Of a stretch of 64,000 nt of DNA, positions 35,381 to 47,677 are shown piece by piece; position 1 is the first letter of the stretch, and every line of letters begins with the position of its first letter. A model generated the notes under the pieces. The model searched no databases, was not told the DNA's origin, and saw only the letters and a program-made list of their open reading frames with translations. A program made the translations under genes and the position numbers. Origin of the DNA: Callorhinus ursinus (taxonomy: Eukaryota > Chordata > Mammalia > Carnivora > Otariidae); assembly GCF_003265705.1 (NCBI RefSeq), contig NW_020313288.1:1200574-1264573 (forward strand), given 5' to 3'.

Positions 35381-35398
35381 AAAGCACTCCGATCCGAG
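35381..35398 (+). CDS. PTPRS: PTPRS micro-exon meA2 (18 nt)
   Basis: The exon AAAGCACTCCGATCCGAG adds Glu-Ser-Thr-Pro-Ile-Arg (residues 193-198) in phase 1. The acceptor TCCCTTACAG and donor CGAG|GTAAGA are both strong. Used with meA1 it gives nine residues; alone it gives six; skipping both joins S189 directly to GALQ. In LAR-family receptors this insert lies in Ig2 and, with meB, tunes which postsynaptic partners bind. Confidence 0.94.
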
Positions 35399-37773
35399 GT
35401 AAGAGGCTCTTTCCTCACCCACCCGCCCACTCACGCTCTCTCTCGCTGCCCACCCAGCCCCCCAGGCTCCATGGGGGGCTACACCCAGGCCCCTTCCACA
35501 TATTTCCCCCTTGCCACCCTGCCCGGTGTCTGTCCAGTCTCTGTGTCTATGTCACTGTGCGTGGCTGGGGGGGCCGAGTGTGGCCATGGCTGCCCCTCAG
35601 GCCATCTGGCCTCAGGAAGGCGCAGTGCCTCCCGTGTCCCCCCGGAGCTCTGGGAAGCAGATTCTGATCGCTGCTCTGCACACAGGTCTTGTGTTTCTCC
35701 AGCCTCAGTCTTCCCGTCCTTTTGATGTGAGGGTCCTGCCCGAGGGAGCAGAGAGACAGGCGGTCTCAAAGGCCAACTCCCCTAGTGCTGACCGGAGTAC
35801 ACTAGAATAGGCCTGAGTGGGAACCCTAGGGAAGAGTCGATGTCCTAGGGATGCTGTGTGACCTAGAGCAGGCTCCCTGCCCTCTCTGGGCCTCCATAGT
35901 AATGCCTGCCTGCCTGCTATTCAGAGCCTTGAGGTTGGGGGAAAGTAGGAAGTGTGGGATATGGGGGAAGAACCTGGCTTCTGTAGCCCCCAAAGAAGCT
36001 AATCTGGGGTCCTAATTTGTGGGTCCATGTCATTTCCGTGGGACAGCCATGAACAGCTGGGTAGAGGGGACTTCTTGGGAGCTTGGACTGGATTTTTGGA
36101 CTCCTGGTGCCAGGAATTCTAATACCTGTGATTCAAACACACTTGGAGATGTTCACTCATCTTTCATTCACTCATGGTCAACAAGCATGTGGCTTCAGGC
36201 CTGTGATTCAGACATACTTAGAGATGTTCGCTCAGTTTTATTTAGTTATGAAAACGAAAACTTTGATCCAGGCCTTTGATTTCAAACATACTTGTGGAAA
36301 CATTTGCCTCATTTTTATTTACTCACGGGTGTTCAAGTAGTTTTTGAGGTCTGTGATTTTAAATATACTTAAAGATGTTCACTCAGCTCCATTTACTTGT
36401 GAAAATGAGGATTTGTTCCAGACCTGTGGTTTCGGATATCCTTGGGGAGATGTTAGCCTCCTTCTCATTTACTCATGGGCACTGCGGTGTTTGATCAAGG
36501 CCCGTGCTTTCATATATTCTTGAGAAGGTTCATTCATTTTTATATGTTCGTGGGAAGTAACATATTTGATCTGGGCTTGTGATTTCAAACATAGGGAGGG
36601 GAAACCAGCCCTATTTTCATATGCTCATACGCATTAAGACCTTTGATTTGGGCCTGTGATTTTAAGGATACTTGAGGAAATTGGCCTCTTCTTTAAACTT
36701 TTATTCACTCATGACCAACAGATTCTTTGATCCTGGCTTGTTATTTTCCAAACACACTTGTGGCACTTCAACCTTCCATTTTATTTGTGGGTATTAGAGG
36801 TTTTCATTCAGATCTCTGATTTCAAACACTTGAAAAGTTTCCCCATTAACCCAAGAGTGCCATGGACCTGGGTCTAGGACCGTAATTGCAAACGCACTTG
36901 AGGAAGTTCATTAATGATTACTCATCAGCACCAGGATCCTGAATCCAGGCCTGTGGTTTTAAAACAGGTGGGTGAATTCAGACTTGCGTAGATGACATTA
37001 GGGGCACCCATGGGGGAAATTCAAGCTCCTCTTCAATTAATCTCAGGTACAGGGGGCTTTTAATCCAAGTTTTTTTATTTCAAACATACTTGATGTATAT
37101 ATATCAATCTCAACATCCTTTACCTTAGCTAATGTGAGAGGTGTCCCAGTCCTAAGATTTCAGTTGGTCTTAAAGAAAGACAGACTTGTCTCTGTTTATG
37201 GGCACTGCAGGCTTTGAGACCTGTCATTTCAAACACGCACGAGGAACCCAGACCCGTGTTCATTTACACATGGGCACTGGTTGAAACCAGCAGGGCAACC
37301 ACCAGCTTCCCGAACTTGCACATTCCTTGTGGCCGCCCCTGAGGCCCCAGGGTCTCGCAGATGACTGCTGTGGGTTATGAATGCCCATTGCCTAGAGAGC
37401 ATCACTCGGTGTTTTTGCAAACACCCCTCTGGCACATACCTCTCTGGCTCTGTAGTTAAACCTGGCGGTCATTTCTGAAGCACCAGCCAGACATCCACTG
37501 GATTTCCCAGTGAGAATGGAGGACTTTTGCAGAGGAAATGCAGTGTGTTTAGGCTGGTTTGGGGCTAGACTTGGATTAGGGCGGGGGGAGACGAGCCAGG
37601 GAGTCCCCCCCACCCCAGCCCAGCCAGGGTTTCTAGACTAACTCCTCTCTTTTGTCTGCCTCTCTCTGGCCCAGACAGGACAAGAGGCAGGCGGAACGGG
37701 GCTCTGGGACAGCCCACCCAGCCCAGGCCCAGACCCTCCCTGACTGGCCAGGCTTTCTCCCCTCTCCCCGCAG
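35399..37773 (+). other. PTPRS: Intron after meA2
   Basis: 2375 bp, dominated by a degenerate tandem array at 36.11-37.27 kb (see separate entry). Before and after it is unremarkable, and the end is a CTCTCCCCGCAG acceptor. Confidence 0.85.
36110..37270 (+). repeat. Degenerate tandem array, period about 75 bp, about 14 units
   Basis: Variants of 'TGTGATTTCAAACATACTTG' recur at about 36122, 36201, 36275, 36351, 36424, 36504, 36578, 36652, 36739, 36816, 36881, 36952, 37075 and 37224. Each unit also carries a TTTACTCATGGGCAC-like part and a TTTGATCCAGGCC-like part. Spacing is 65-87 bp for most units and longer at the end. The array is far more AT-rich than its surroundings and is old. Confidence 0.8.
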
Positions 37774-37884
37774 GGGCCCTGCAGATCGAGAGCAGCGAGG
37801 AGACGGACCAAGGCAAATATGAGTGCGTGGCTACCAACAGCGCTGGCGTGCGCTATTCCTCACCCGCCAACCTCTACGTGCGAG
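37774..37884 (+). CDS. PTPRS: PTPRS coding exon: Ig2, last part
   Basis: Encodes residues 199-235 (with both meA exons) starting [10 protein letters not shown], plus one base of codon 236. It carries Cys216 in [11 protein letters not shown], which pairs with Cys156, and the closing strand [10 protein letters not shown] of Ig2. Phase 1 on both sides. The donor CGAG|GTAGGG can join to micro-exon meB at 39759 or to the Ig3 exon at 48814. Confidence 0.97.
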
Positions 37885-39758
37885 GTAGGGAACGCCGTAT
37901 CCAGGTCGAAGGCAGGGACCCGTCCTATCTTGTTCCCCCTTCCTCCTTGGGCTCACAGCCTCTGGGCTCCCCTGTTCCCTGCAGACCCGAGCAGGAGGGC
38001 CCCCCCACCCCCCTGCTCACAGCAGGACCTTGGGTGAGGCGGCATCCTTCTCTGGACCTCAGTTTCTTTACCTCTAAGATGGGGGCTGCTTACACCCTCC
38101 ACCCCCATGCCTGTGACAGACACCCCATGGGCTGCAGGACTTGGTGGGGGAGGCAGGAGGGAACGGGGCAGGGCCAATGGGGTCAGTCTTGGGCCCACAG
38201 GGCTGGGGGAGCCTGCAGGCCTCTGCCCCGCCCTGCCCGCCCACCCGCCCACCCGAGTCGGCTTCTGTGGTGTGTCGTGCCGTGCCCCCCACCCTTGCTG
38301 TGTGCTTGCTTTGCTTCTCCAGACTCCGTGGCCTCTCGTAGCTCCCTGCTTCACCCACCCCCAGCACCCTCAATCTGAGAGCTGGGGAGGGGTCTTTGAG
38401 GCCGCCCCCCGCCGGCCCCTGCACCTTCGGCTGTCCCAGAGCCTGGTGCTCTTTGTCTCCTAGTCGCCCTCAGGAAAGGACGCGTGTTGGCCCAAGCGAG
38501 GCCGGGGCCACAGCAGGCACGCAGGCCTGGGGCTTGGCACCCCGTCGGGCCGCGGCAGGCACGGCACGCCAGCGAGGCTTGTCGCTCCGCGTCATGCCCG
38601 GAAGCCCGGGTCCTTGCCCCAGGGCCCCCCCACCCCCACCCCCCAAGGTGGCCCTGGGGAGCGTCTACACAGACTTCCTTCTCGGTCCCTTGATGTCCCC
38701 TCAGAGGCGCCGGGGGGCTCCCTTGTCCCCAGAGGCCAGGGTTGACCCCTCTTATCCCTGTGTTGGTTCTCTTCAGTTCTTCCAGAAATTTTAATCTGCC
38801 TCCTCCTCCTCCATTTGCTCTCCTCCCTCTCCCGCCTCCCAGTGGCTGTGTCTGATCAGATTCGGGGTAGAAACAGCCTCTGCTGCCAGGAAACAGGGCC
38901 CCCTTCAAGCCCTAGGGCTGCCCTGATTGGCTCTGTGTACTTGACTGCACCCACACTTCCCCGGGCCTCAGTTTCCCCCACGCGAGGCACCAAGCCCCCG
39001 CTGTTCTCCAGCCGGGAGGCGGGGCAGTTCCTCCCTCCCCCACAGACCCTCCCCGCTTGGTCCCCACCAAGCACAGCCCCACCGGCCCCGAAGCAGCTCC
39101 TTGGTTCTGCACCTTGGGTTTGACATCCTGTCTCTGAGGAGGAGGCCGCGTGGAGGGAGGGAAGGGGGACGTGGGTGTGAGGGTGGGCAGGGGGCACACA
39201 CCGATCCGCTGCCACGGCACCTCTGGTGAGTTATAGCGCGTCCAGCACTCCAGCTGACTGGTCTTCGTCTAATCTGCTTATTTCTCCGCAAACATCTGGG
39301 ATGGGGGTTTGTAAGTCTGGCAGGGTTCAAGGAGAGAGCGCGGACAGCAGGCATGGGGTCGGGGGGAGGCCTCTAGCAAGGGTGCAACGAGGGAAGGGGA
39401 CCCCCATGTCCTCAGCCCCCTGGAGTGGGGTCCCCAGCATGAGCCTCTGATCTTTTGGGGGTCCAGCCTCCCAATCTTTGCCTGGGTCTCAGACACTCCA
39501 GAAATGAATTAAAAAAAAAAAAAAAAAAAGAAACGTGGAAGACGAATGTAATATGTCAAGAAAAGAAAAAAGGCCATTGCTTTTCTTTTTTTTTTTTAAT
39601 TTTAATTTTTTTTTTTTTGGTTTAAAGAAAAAAAAAACAACAAACTATTGCAGCTTTTAGCCTTGGGAAGTCCTCTTTTTACTCTCTGTATCTCCCCTAT
39701 TTTTTCTCTTCTCCCCATGTCATTGTGTTCTGCATCAAACCCCCTTTACATCCCTCAG
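37885..39758 (+). other. PTPRS: Intron before meB
   Basis: 1874 bp. The first 1.5 kb is GC-rich without repeats. From about 39,490 it becomes A/T-rich with a 19-base A-run (39511-39529), two T-runs (39586-39597, 39606-39618) and an A-run (39624-39637). Confidence 0.85.
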
Positions 39759-39770
39759 AGCTTCGAGAAG
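39759..39770 (+). CDS. PTPRS: PTPRS micro-exon meB (12 nt)
   Basis: The exon AGCTTCGAGAAG adds Glu-Leu-Arg-Glu (ELRE, residues 236-239) in phase 1 between Ig2 and Ig3. The acceptor is CATCCCTCAG, and pyrimidine-rich sequence at 39678-39715 lies upstream. The donor GTTGGT is weak compared with GTRAGT, which fits an optional exon. In the family, meB presence sets the Ig2-Ig3 angle and the binding of Slitrk, IL1RAPL/IL1RAcP and SALM partners. Exclusion gives VRRVAPRF directly after Ig2. Confidence 0.94.
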
Positions 39771-40152
39771 GTTGGTGTGTTTTTTTCTTTTTTACTTTCT
39801 TTACCCACATTTTTACATTCTGAAAGTGACACGCACACACACGACACGCACATGGACATGCACACGCGCACACTCAGACACACACACGGAAAATAAGAGC
39901 GAAAGAACTAATAAATAAATAAATGATGGAATACGAATAGTAAGCACAAAGCGAACAAAACAAAACAAAACAAAAAAACCGCCAAGTGAGAGCAAAAACC
40001 CAGAAAGACACGAAAATTTCAGCCGCGCCCAGCCCGGCCTAGGGCCGGCCGCACACATGCGATGCTTGCATTGTGGTCGCCTCTATGCATCCGTTGGTAA
40101 TGTTGTTGCTAAGTTTTTTGCACTCCTCGTCGTCATGGTAACTTGGGCCTGA

Positions 40153-40187
40153 TGCATGCCGGGAGAATGTAAAAATTTCTCTGCATG
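40153..40187 (+). promoter_or_regulatory. Pair of TGCATG (RBFOX-type) motifs downstream of meB
   Basis: TGCATG at 40153-40158 and again at 40182-40187, about 0.4 kb after the weak meB donor. RBFOX proteins bind UGCAUG in introns and, when it lies downstream, usually promote inclusion of the exon. The link to meB here is inferred. Confidence 0.5.
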
Positions 40188-41257
40188 CCACTCTTGTCGG
40201 TTTGGTTTGGTGAATTCCCAGCGCCTTCTGTTGGAGTGTTTCTCGTCTCCTGTTCTGTTTTTCTCCTTTGGTTTCCTTCGTATTTCTTTCTTTCTTTTAT
40301 TTAATTATTATTACTAATTATTTTGGTTTGGTTTTGTTTTGGGGGGGAAAAAACCGATCAGTTCGTTTTTTTTTCCCCCCTCTCATCCCCGTTCACCCTG
40401 GTCCCCTTCTACCCCAAAGCGTTTCGTCTTTGGTTCTGTCTCTTGTTTCCGTGCTATTTGCTTTCGGTTTCTTGGGCTGAGCTGTTCTGTGGTTGTTCTC
40501 CAAACGCATTGTGATTTAAAAGCCAGTGTTCCTGTCCCAGCTACCATCCAGGAGGGCGGTAGGGGTCCCACAGCTGGGATGCTGGGGCAGAAAGTGACCG
40601 CCCAGGCTCAAAGGCACAAGGGAGGTGACATAGACAGATGGTGGGGGGTGTGGGGGAGAGCAGCCCCATTTGCCTGGCCTCGCCAGCCAGGCCCCTTTTC
40701 CCCAGAGGTGGTGCCTCAGCCCCACAGCACAGCCATGTTGGAGGGGGGCGTAAGCAGGCATGTTCCTGTCTTTCTGCCTCAGCATGAGACCACCTCCCAC
40801 TCTCCCAAACGACCCAGAAAACAGGCATTTGAAGTGCAGCTAAACGGGCAACAACCAGCATTTCGAGTTCTTGTTCACTAGAGCAGCAGTCCAAATGGGG
40901 GAAGTGGCTACCTTACCTTGGATCAGCCTCCCGAAATGACGCATGCTTGGCACATAGGCAGCGCTCAAGATGGCAGCTGGTGTGATGACTTTGGCATCCT
41001 GGCTGGGTACAAATACAAAACTCCCTGTCAGAAAACATAGCATGACCGACTTTGGAAGAAATACGCAGGCAGTTTAGCCCGCCCTACAGTGCTATGCCTC
41101 CGCCTCCCAGGCGATGTTGGCTGTTCCCTCCACCCCCTCACCTGCTCTGGGCCCAGTCACAGGTATCTTGTCCAGCAACACAGCATGGTCACTTTCTGAG
41201 TACCTAAGCATCAGAACTGTGGAATTCTGGAGAAAACCCAGGGGAACTTTGGACATA

Positions 41258-41402
41258 GCCTCTCCCCCCTCTCTCTCTGCCTCCCCAGCTCTCCCACTGC
41301 CTGCCTCTCTCTCTCTCTCTCCCCCCCTCTCTCCCTCTCTCCCTCTCTCTGTCTCTGTCTCTCTCTGTCTCCACCCTCCCCCCCACCAAAGTGTCTCTCT
41401 CA
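41258..41402 (+). repeat. CT-rich low-complexity tract
   Basis: Over 130 bases of CTCTCTCC/TCTGTCTC with few purines. The minus strand shows spurious Arg/Glu-rich open frames. Confidence 0.85.
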
Positions 41403-41844
41403 CTCCTGCAAACCTTCAGAGATTCAGAGATGCACGCTCCCATCTTCTCCCTCCCTGAAGGAAGTCAAGCCCTTGAGAATACTACTCCAACCCCAAATAA
41501 AAAAATTCATTTAGGTTTCTAGCCCCTGGACCCTCGGCTGACTATCCAACATAGGTGGGAGTTGAGAGAAGAGGCCAGCTTGTTGGGGCCACCGTTTTTA
41601 CCCTCTTTTCCCTCAACTCCCTTCCCTAATTTCCCAGTTATTGGGAAGTCCGGGGCCAAGTTGGCAAGAGGACTTTAGATGCAGTAAGAGGAGATTGCTT
41701 TCTCCTGTCTCCTTTTTAGCCCAGGGTGAGAGCTGCCAGGCCGACCTGCAGAGGAGCTCCAGAAAGTAGAGGAGAGGTTCTCCCAGCCCCTCCACCAAAG
41801 CTGGGTCCCAGTGAATTAGAGCTGAGAAGTGGCTCAAGGTCTTG

Positions 41845-42045
41845 GACTCCGGCCCACCTGGATTCAAACCCTGCCACTGCCCCTCTCTGGCTGTGTGACC
41901 TTGGGCTAGTCACCTGATCCCTTGGGGTCCCATTTCCTCATCTGCACAAGAAGGGTCATCCCTGCTCAAGCTCACAGGGGAGTTGGGAGGATTCCATTGA
42001 GCTAATTACTGCTCAAGTGCCCTGTGTTAGTGCCCGGCATAGAAG
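41845..42045 (+). repeat. MIR, near full length
   Basis: 'GGATTCAAACCCTGCCACTG', 'CTGGCTGTGTGACCTTGGGC', 'CATTTCCTCATCTGCAC', 'GGAGGATTCCATTGAGCTAA' and 'CAAGTGCCCTGTGTTAGTGC' occur in MIR order, one of the best copies in the window. Confidence 0.85.
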
Positions 42046-45000
42046 AGATCACCTAGTGGGATTGTTGTAGAGTGGGGAAGGAAAGAGTTCAAGCGAACAC
42101 TTCCCTTCTTTGGGGACCTCATCTGGCCCATTATGTACTTCGCAGATCCACCGTTGGAAAAAGATGGCTATGGCAAACTGCTTTGAAAAGAACTGTAGGG
42201 CAGAAGTGAACTCACGTGCTCAGATCTCGTTTTTCGCTGGTGCTTTTTCTGAACCCATCCCATGATTTCATTTTCTCCTGGTTCCGACCCAATTCCTGTG
42301 AGATCAGTGGCCGCCCTAGAGCCACATCTTTCATCTTTCCTCCTGTCACTCTGCCAGGGAGTTTGGTGGCCACGGAGTCCGAACAGGCAAAAAAAACACA
42401 AAAAAACAAAAAACAACGGGCCCAGCTTGGGCGCTGAGCTACCCTTGCAGAACAGCCCCAGTCCACCAGAAGAGGGGACCACCTGGCACGTTCCACCCTG
42501 AAAGCTACAAGCATTTACATTGTTGCTAGGGCAGGCTGCCAGGAGTCCCTACCCCCAGCTGGACTCCTTTAATTCCCCAACACCAGCTTCTGCTGCCCCT
42601 GGGAGGTTCAGGGGACGGGATATTCAGACGGGGCCCTTCTCCTCTTGAAACGGATCTCTCTGAGATGCAAAGGGCCAACGTCCAAACTGAGCCCACTTTT
42701 TAATACATCTGGCATTCCCAGTCCCAGAACTCCCCTGGGGAAGATGCAGCTCCGGCTTTTGACAAGGTGGGAAGGTGATCAGATTACATTCTCCCTGGCT
42801 GTTAATTTTCTTGTTTGTCTCTTTAACATTGTAAGGCTTTCCGGTCTCGCTTTGGTGGCTAAAGGTGGCGCCTTCACCACTTGACATTTGACAAAGCGTC
42901 ATCAACCCATGGTGCGCGGGACCCAGTTAAATGGTGCACCACCCGCCTGATGGTGTGAGGGCTTGCGGGGAGAACTTGGAGTGAGCTGGAGGCATGGGGA
43001 AGAGCGGTCCACCTTCCAGGGACTCAGGATACCTTTAGGGTTTGGGAGGAGGTCAGATGGGGCTGGGATACTTCAGTGACAGGTCTCGAATCTTGAGCTC
43101 AGGAACAGGACTCGATGCCCGATGCCAGTGGTGGGTCTATATTGCCCCGATTTCTGGGTGCTCCCCAGAACTCTCTGTGTCCTGTCCCCAGGCTTTTGCA
43201 GATCAAACCATGGCGTGGGATTTTTATGGGACAGATGGTTTTTTAAAATTAAAACCTCTGGCACCAAGCCATGTCAAATTGGTGGGTCTGACTTCTAGGT
43301 GTTTTCCTTACTTCCACCCCCAGCCCCAAACAGGATTAGATACAAATATTGGGCCTGGAATCCACCCCCCCCAACCTCCTGTATCTCCAGAAAGATTTGC
43401 ACTGGGGTGTGTTGGTGAGCCCCCCCAGTTCCTGCTGATCACGCCTGGCCGTGCCTCTCCCTGCCCTGCCCCCAAGGCCCCTGACATGACCCTGACAAGG
43501 ACCCAGCCCTTCTCATCCCACCCTCATCCCAAGGGGAGAGGGGGCTCCAGGGTGGGGCGGCAGGGAGGGGGCATTCTGCAGGAACACTGAGCTCTAGAAC
43601 CTCTCGCCTGCTGCCTGCCTCACACCCTTTGCATTGCTGTTTCCTCTGTTCTGGGGCTGGGCGGGGGGGAAGTGAGGGGAATATTAGATTACACCTTGTC
43701 ATTTGGAAAGCCCCACGTCTCTGGCGGCCACAGCGGGGGGGGGGGGGGGGTGTGGCAAGGAAGTTATTCGATTGGCAAGATGTCATCCCATTTTCTGCTA
43801 GAACCAAAAAAAACAAAAGGGGGGGCAAGAGAGAGGGTACCAAAAAAGGCAAATAAAATCAGTATCGATAGTGCAGCAGAACATCCAGCTAAAAATGCTA
43901 ACAACTTGCCAAGGCCGCTGGTTGGCCGGTGGGCCGGGCTTCAGCCAGGTCCCTCCAGGCCATGCACGCTCTCTCGATGGCAGAGGGAGCCGTCGGTGGG
44001 AGGGAGGAGGCAGGATGGTAGAAAGGGGGCAGGAACCGGAAGATGCCCAAGGCAGGCCACGGGGCAGTACCACCCCTCCCTGGGCCACTGGCTGGGGTTC
44101 AACAGAGGGGCTGAGAACCAGGCCTTGGACTCAGGCTCGGACCGCCCCCTCCCTTCCCTGGACAGGTGTAATCTAAGCTTCAGTGGGCCCGTGGGGGCTG
44201 CAGAACTTATTGGCATCTCTCCCCCCCCTCCTCTCCCCACCCGCATCCTCATTTTGGAGTCTGGAGGAGCACCCAGCAGCTCCTCTTACCCCAAAATGCC
44301 AGGCAGAGCTCCCCCCTCCCTCCCTTGGAGCTGTGGCTTGCCGAATCGTTGAGATGTCTGACACTGTCGAGTTCCCTACCTAGTGCTTCAACCAGATCAC
44401 CTCACTTTTGAGTTTTCCCTCAACCTTCCCCACCCTTTCTCCCCTGAACCCCTCCCCCTTTTGGTTTTTGAGTTTCTGCCTCTTCCTGCCTGGGGGAGGG
44501 GTCGTCTCCCGGTTGCTTTGACGGTTTTTGAGTTGTTTTTCCATGTGAATCGGGGTTTGAAGCGACCCACCCCCCCCAACCCGCCACCCCCCACCGCCCA
44601 CCCTCCTGACCCCCTCACCCATGCGGGTCCTCCCCGCTGGGACCCCCGGCTACTCGGTGACGAGAAGAGCTGGAAACGAGAGCCAGCTGGAGCGTGCTGA
44701 GGACCAAGGCTGGTGTGGTCCCCTTATAACCTGCCTGGACCCTCCATTCAGGTCGGTAATTGGGGGCGGGGGTCCCGCGGGGCCACTCCGTCCTGTGGGC
44801 TCTGTGCCCACCTTACTTTCTAACCCGCACCTCAAGCTTGCAGCCAGGGGTGGAAAGATGTCGTGGGTGGGTGTCAGCACCAAACTGGGCAGAACACAGC
44901 GTCAGCCACCCGCCCTTGCTGGCTGGGAGGTTGCCCGGAGGCCTAATGAGACTCCGCAGGGGGTTCTGAGCCACCTAGTGCTGATGGGCATGATCCTCCC

Positions 45001-45699
45001 CAAACTTGTGGCAAACCAGCCCTCTTCCTACAGCACACCCTTAGAAGCAGATGAAGCGAATGAGAAAGCAGGTAGGCAAAGTTTCTCAGCTGTCGGCGTT
45101 TACAGCATATTGGCAGATCCATTTAACTGATGGCTGCTGGCCATGTTCAGGATTGTGAGCACTAAAATTACTGTTGTTGATAAATGCCCTTCCACATTTA
45201 ACTGACTTATAATTAACAATCCTATACTGCAGGCTTTTTACGTATTCAAGATAGATGCTTGTCCCCGCCTCTGAAAAAGTTGGAGGTATCTTCCAGATCT
45301 CCCCAAGGAGAATTATTTTAAGTTCAGATGTGAATGGGCTCTCTGGGGCAAGATGTTGAGCCTTATTACACAGGGATAAATTTGGCTCATATTTAACCTT
45401 TCAGTCCTAAAGCTAGCACTTATTCCCTTTGATATTCCAATAATCCCTTTCTGTATAGGCATCTTCCTAATGGCTTCTGGACATTTGTTATAATGACTGC
45501 TGGATAGCATTCAACTGGTGGTCACTGATTATTATTCAGTTGATAGGTATATATAGGTGATGGGGTACTTTGGCCCTCTTTGTTGTCCCCAGAAGGTAAA
45601 GACACATGAGTTTGAAAGAGCCAGGTGCCAAGAAGAGACACTTGGCTGTAATTCTTGCTACTTGCCGTGGTGAGAGAAGACTCGCTTTACCCGAGAGGC

Positions 45700-45835
45700 A
45701 GGGACCAGGCAGTCCTGGCTTTGAGCTCTGGCCCCACCACTTCCTTGGTGTCTTCCAGCTAGCCCTATCACATCTCTGAGCCTCCGCTGCCTCATCCACA
45801 AAATGGGCAGTACAGATATTTGCCGCACCAAGTTG
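45700..45835 (+). repeat. MIR fragment
   Basis: 'GGCAGTCCTGGCTTTGAGC', 'CCACCACTTCC', 'GAGCCTCCGCTGCCTCATCC' and 'ACAAAATGGGCAGTACAG' in MIR order. Confidence 0.65.
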
Positions 45836-47677
45836 GAAGAGATAAAGGGACGTGGGGATTCTCCTGAAATTCTGTTTCCTTTTTAACTAATTCATCCCAA
45901 ACTCCCTTAAGGTAGAGAATCTAGCTGATCTTCCCCCACCCCCCAACCCTGGGAGGCCAGAAGGAAACTTCACTGGCCCCATGCCCAGGCTGAGTACCTT
46001 CTGTGTGCTGGGTACTGCCTCAGTCAACCTAATGGCCTTCTGAACATGTCCCCAAATATCCCCATTTCACAGATGAAGAAATCGAGGCACCTGAGGGACC
46101 TTCCCAAGGCCCACGGGTCTTATTCCACTACGTCATCGCTCCCGCCTCTGCCTAGAGAGGTTCTCTGTGAGACTCCGAGCTCGTGAGGAATTACCTTGCT
46201 GTGTGCTCAGTGTGTCTGAGACAAGGGCTGTTCATCCAGCCCTCAGCCAGGGGCAGGGTGTCCCCGAGAAGCGGGGCTGGGCTGGTTTGCCCCGAAGGTG
46301 GTTCTTCTGTGAGGATCTCACCTCCGTGGCCACCTCGAACCCGCAGCCGGGGTTCTCGAGTGCTGGGTGGGGAGGCCAGACCCTGTGTTCTGCCGCGGGC
46401 GGGGGGGGGGGCACCTCCCTGGGGAAGTCACAGCCCTCCTCCTTTTCAGACCCCGATTTTCAGCCCCACACATTCCATGTCTTTTTGTTTTGTTTTGTTT
46501 TTGTTTTTTTTTCCTTTTTGCTTTTGGGTGTTTTGTTTCGGAGGGGATTTTTGTTTGGTTGTGTTTTTTTGGGATTTTTCCTTTTTTTTATTTTTTTCCG
46601 CTTTGTTTTTTCATTTGTTCCTCCTGGTTTGGTTTTGGACGTCGATGCCGTTTTCTGTCTTTGATTAATTAGCTCCCCCACGCTCATCCCCCATCGTGTT
46701 CTGTTTCCATGACAACGCAGCGTCGGGCATCCCACTTGTGCCTCGCTGTGGATGCCGGCGGCTGGCCTGGACCGCGTCCGCTGGCCGGCCGGACCCCATT
46801 CTCCCCCGACCCCCCCCCACCCTCCACCCAGCCCTGTCAGAAAGCCGCCCCCCATCCCAGTGCCCGGCCCCGCCCCTCACCCCCAGTCTGTCTGCATGGC
46901 CCCCCTGTCTCCCCTCGCCCGCACCCCACTCCTCCCCTCCAGTGATACCTTTCACTTCCTCCATCCCGTCTCCGACGTGACACTGGACTTTTCGTGGGGC
47001 TTCCTTTTCTGAAGGGCTGCCGCTTCTTTGCCCTGCCCCCCCCAGCCCCGTGGAGCTGCCCCCCTCCTCTTTGCCTCTGGCCATCTGGATTCAGGGAGCA
47101 GGGGTTGGGATTTCCAGTTTAGAAGCCAGGCTGGAAGAGCGGGCTTCCCGGCCTTGCTTCCCTTTCTCCCCTGGAGCCCCCCTCCTCTGTAAGGCAAGCC
47201 AGACCCCCGACAGCCACCCCCCCCACCACCAGTAGCGTGTGGAATCAAAGGCAGGTCGGGGTGCCCAAAGTCATTTTGTGGCCCTCTTGAGCCTTGTTGA
47301 GTCTCCAGTCTGTCATCTCTGTAGTTCGAGACAAGACTCCTTGACCCATCCAAACCTGGGGACCCACGAGGCCCCAGGGTTTTAGCCAGGGATACCCTCT
47401 TTCTGGCTCAAAGGATCTACTAGGTCATCCCAGGTCCCGCCCGCTGCAGTGAAACATCTCCTGTGGGGCAGCCACGCCTTTTGGAAGTTCAGGTGCCATT
47501 AGCGTCCGCCCCCCCGCCCCCGAAACCTGTCCGCCTTCCGAAAATGGAGCCCCCGAAACGCATCCTGCTGCCTTCACGGTCTGCGAGATTGGGACAGAAG
47601 GCTGCACCTGCTTCCCCGCTGAGAAACGCACAGAACATGTCCCTGTTTTCTCAACGTTCAAGCTCATTCCCTTGTTT

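Noticed and set aside
41204..41443. Arg/Glu-rich minus-strand open frame
   Set aside because: It is the reverse of a CT-rich low-complexity tract.
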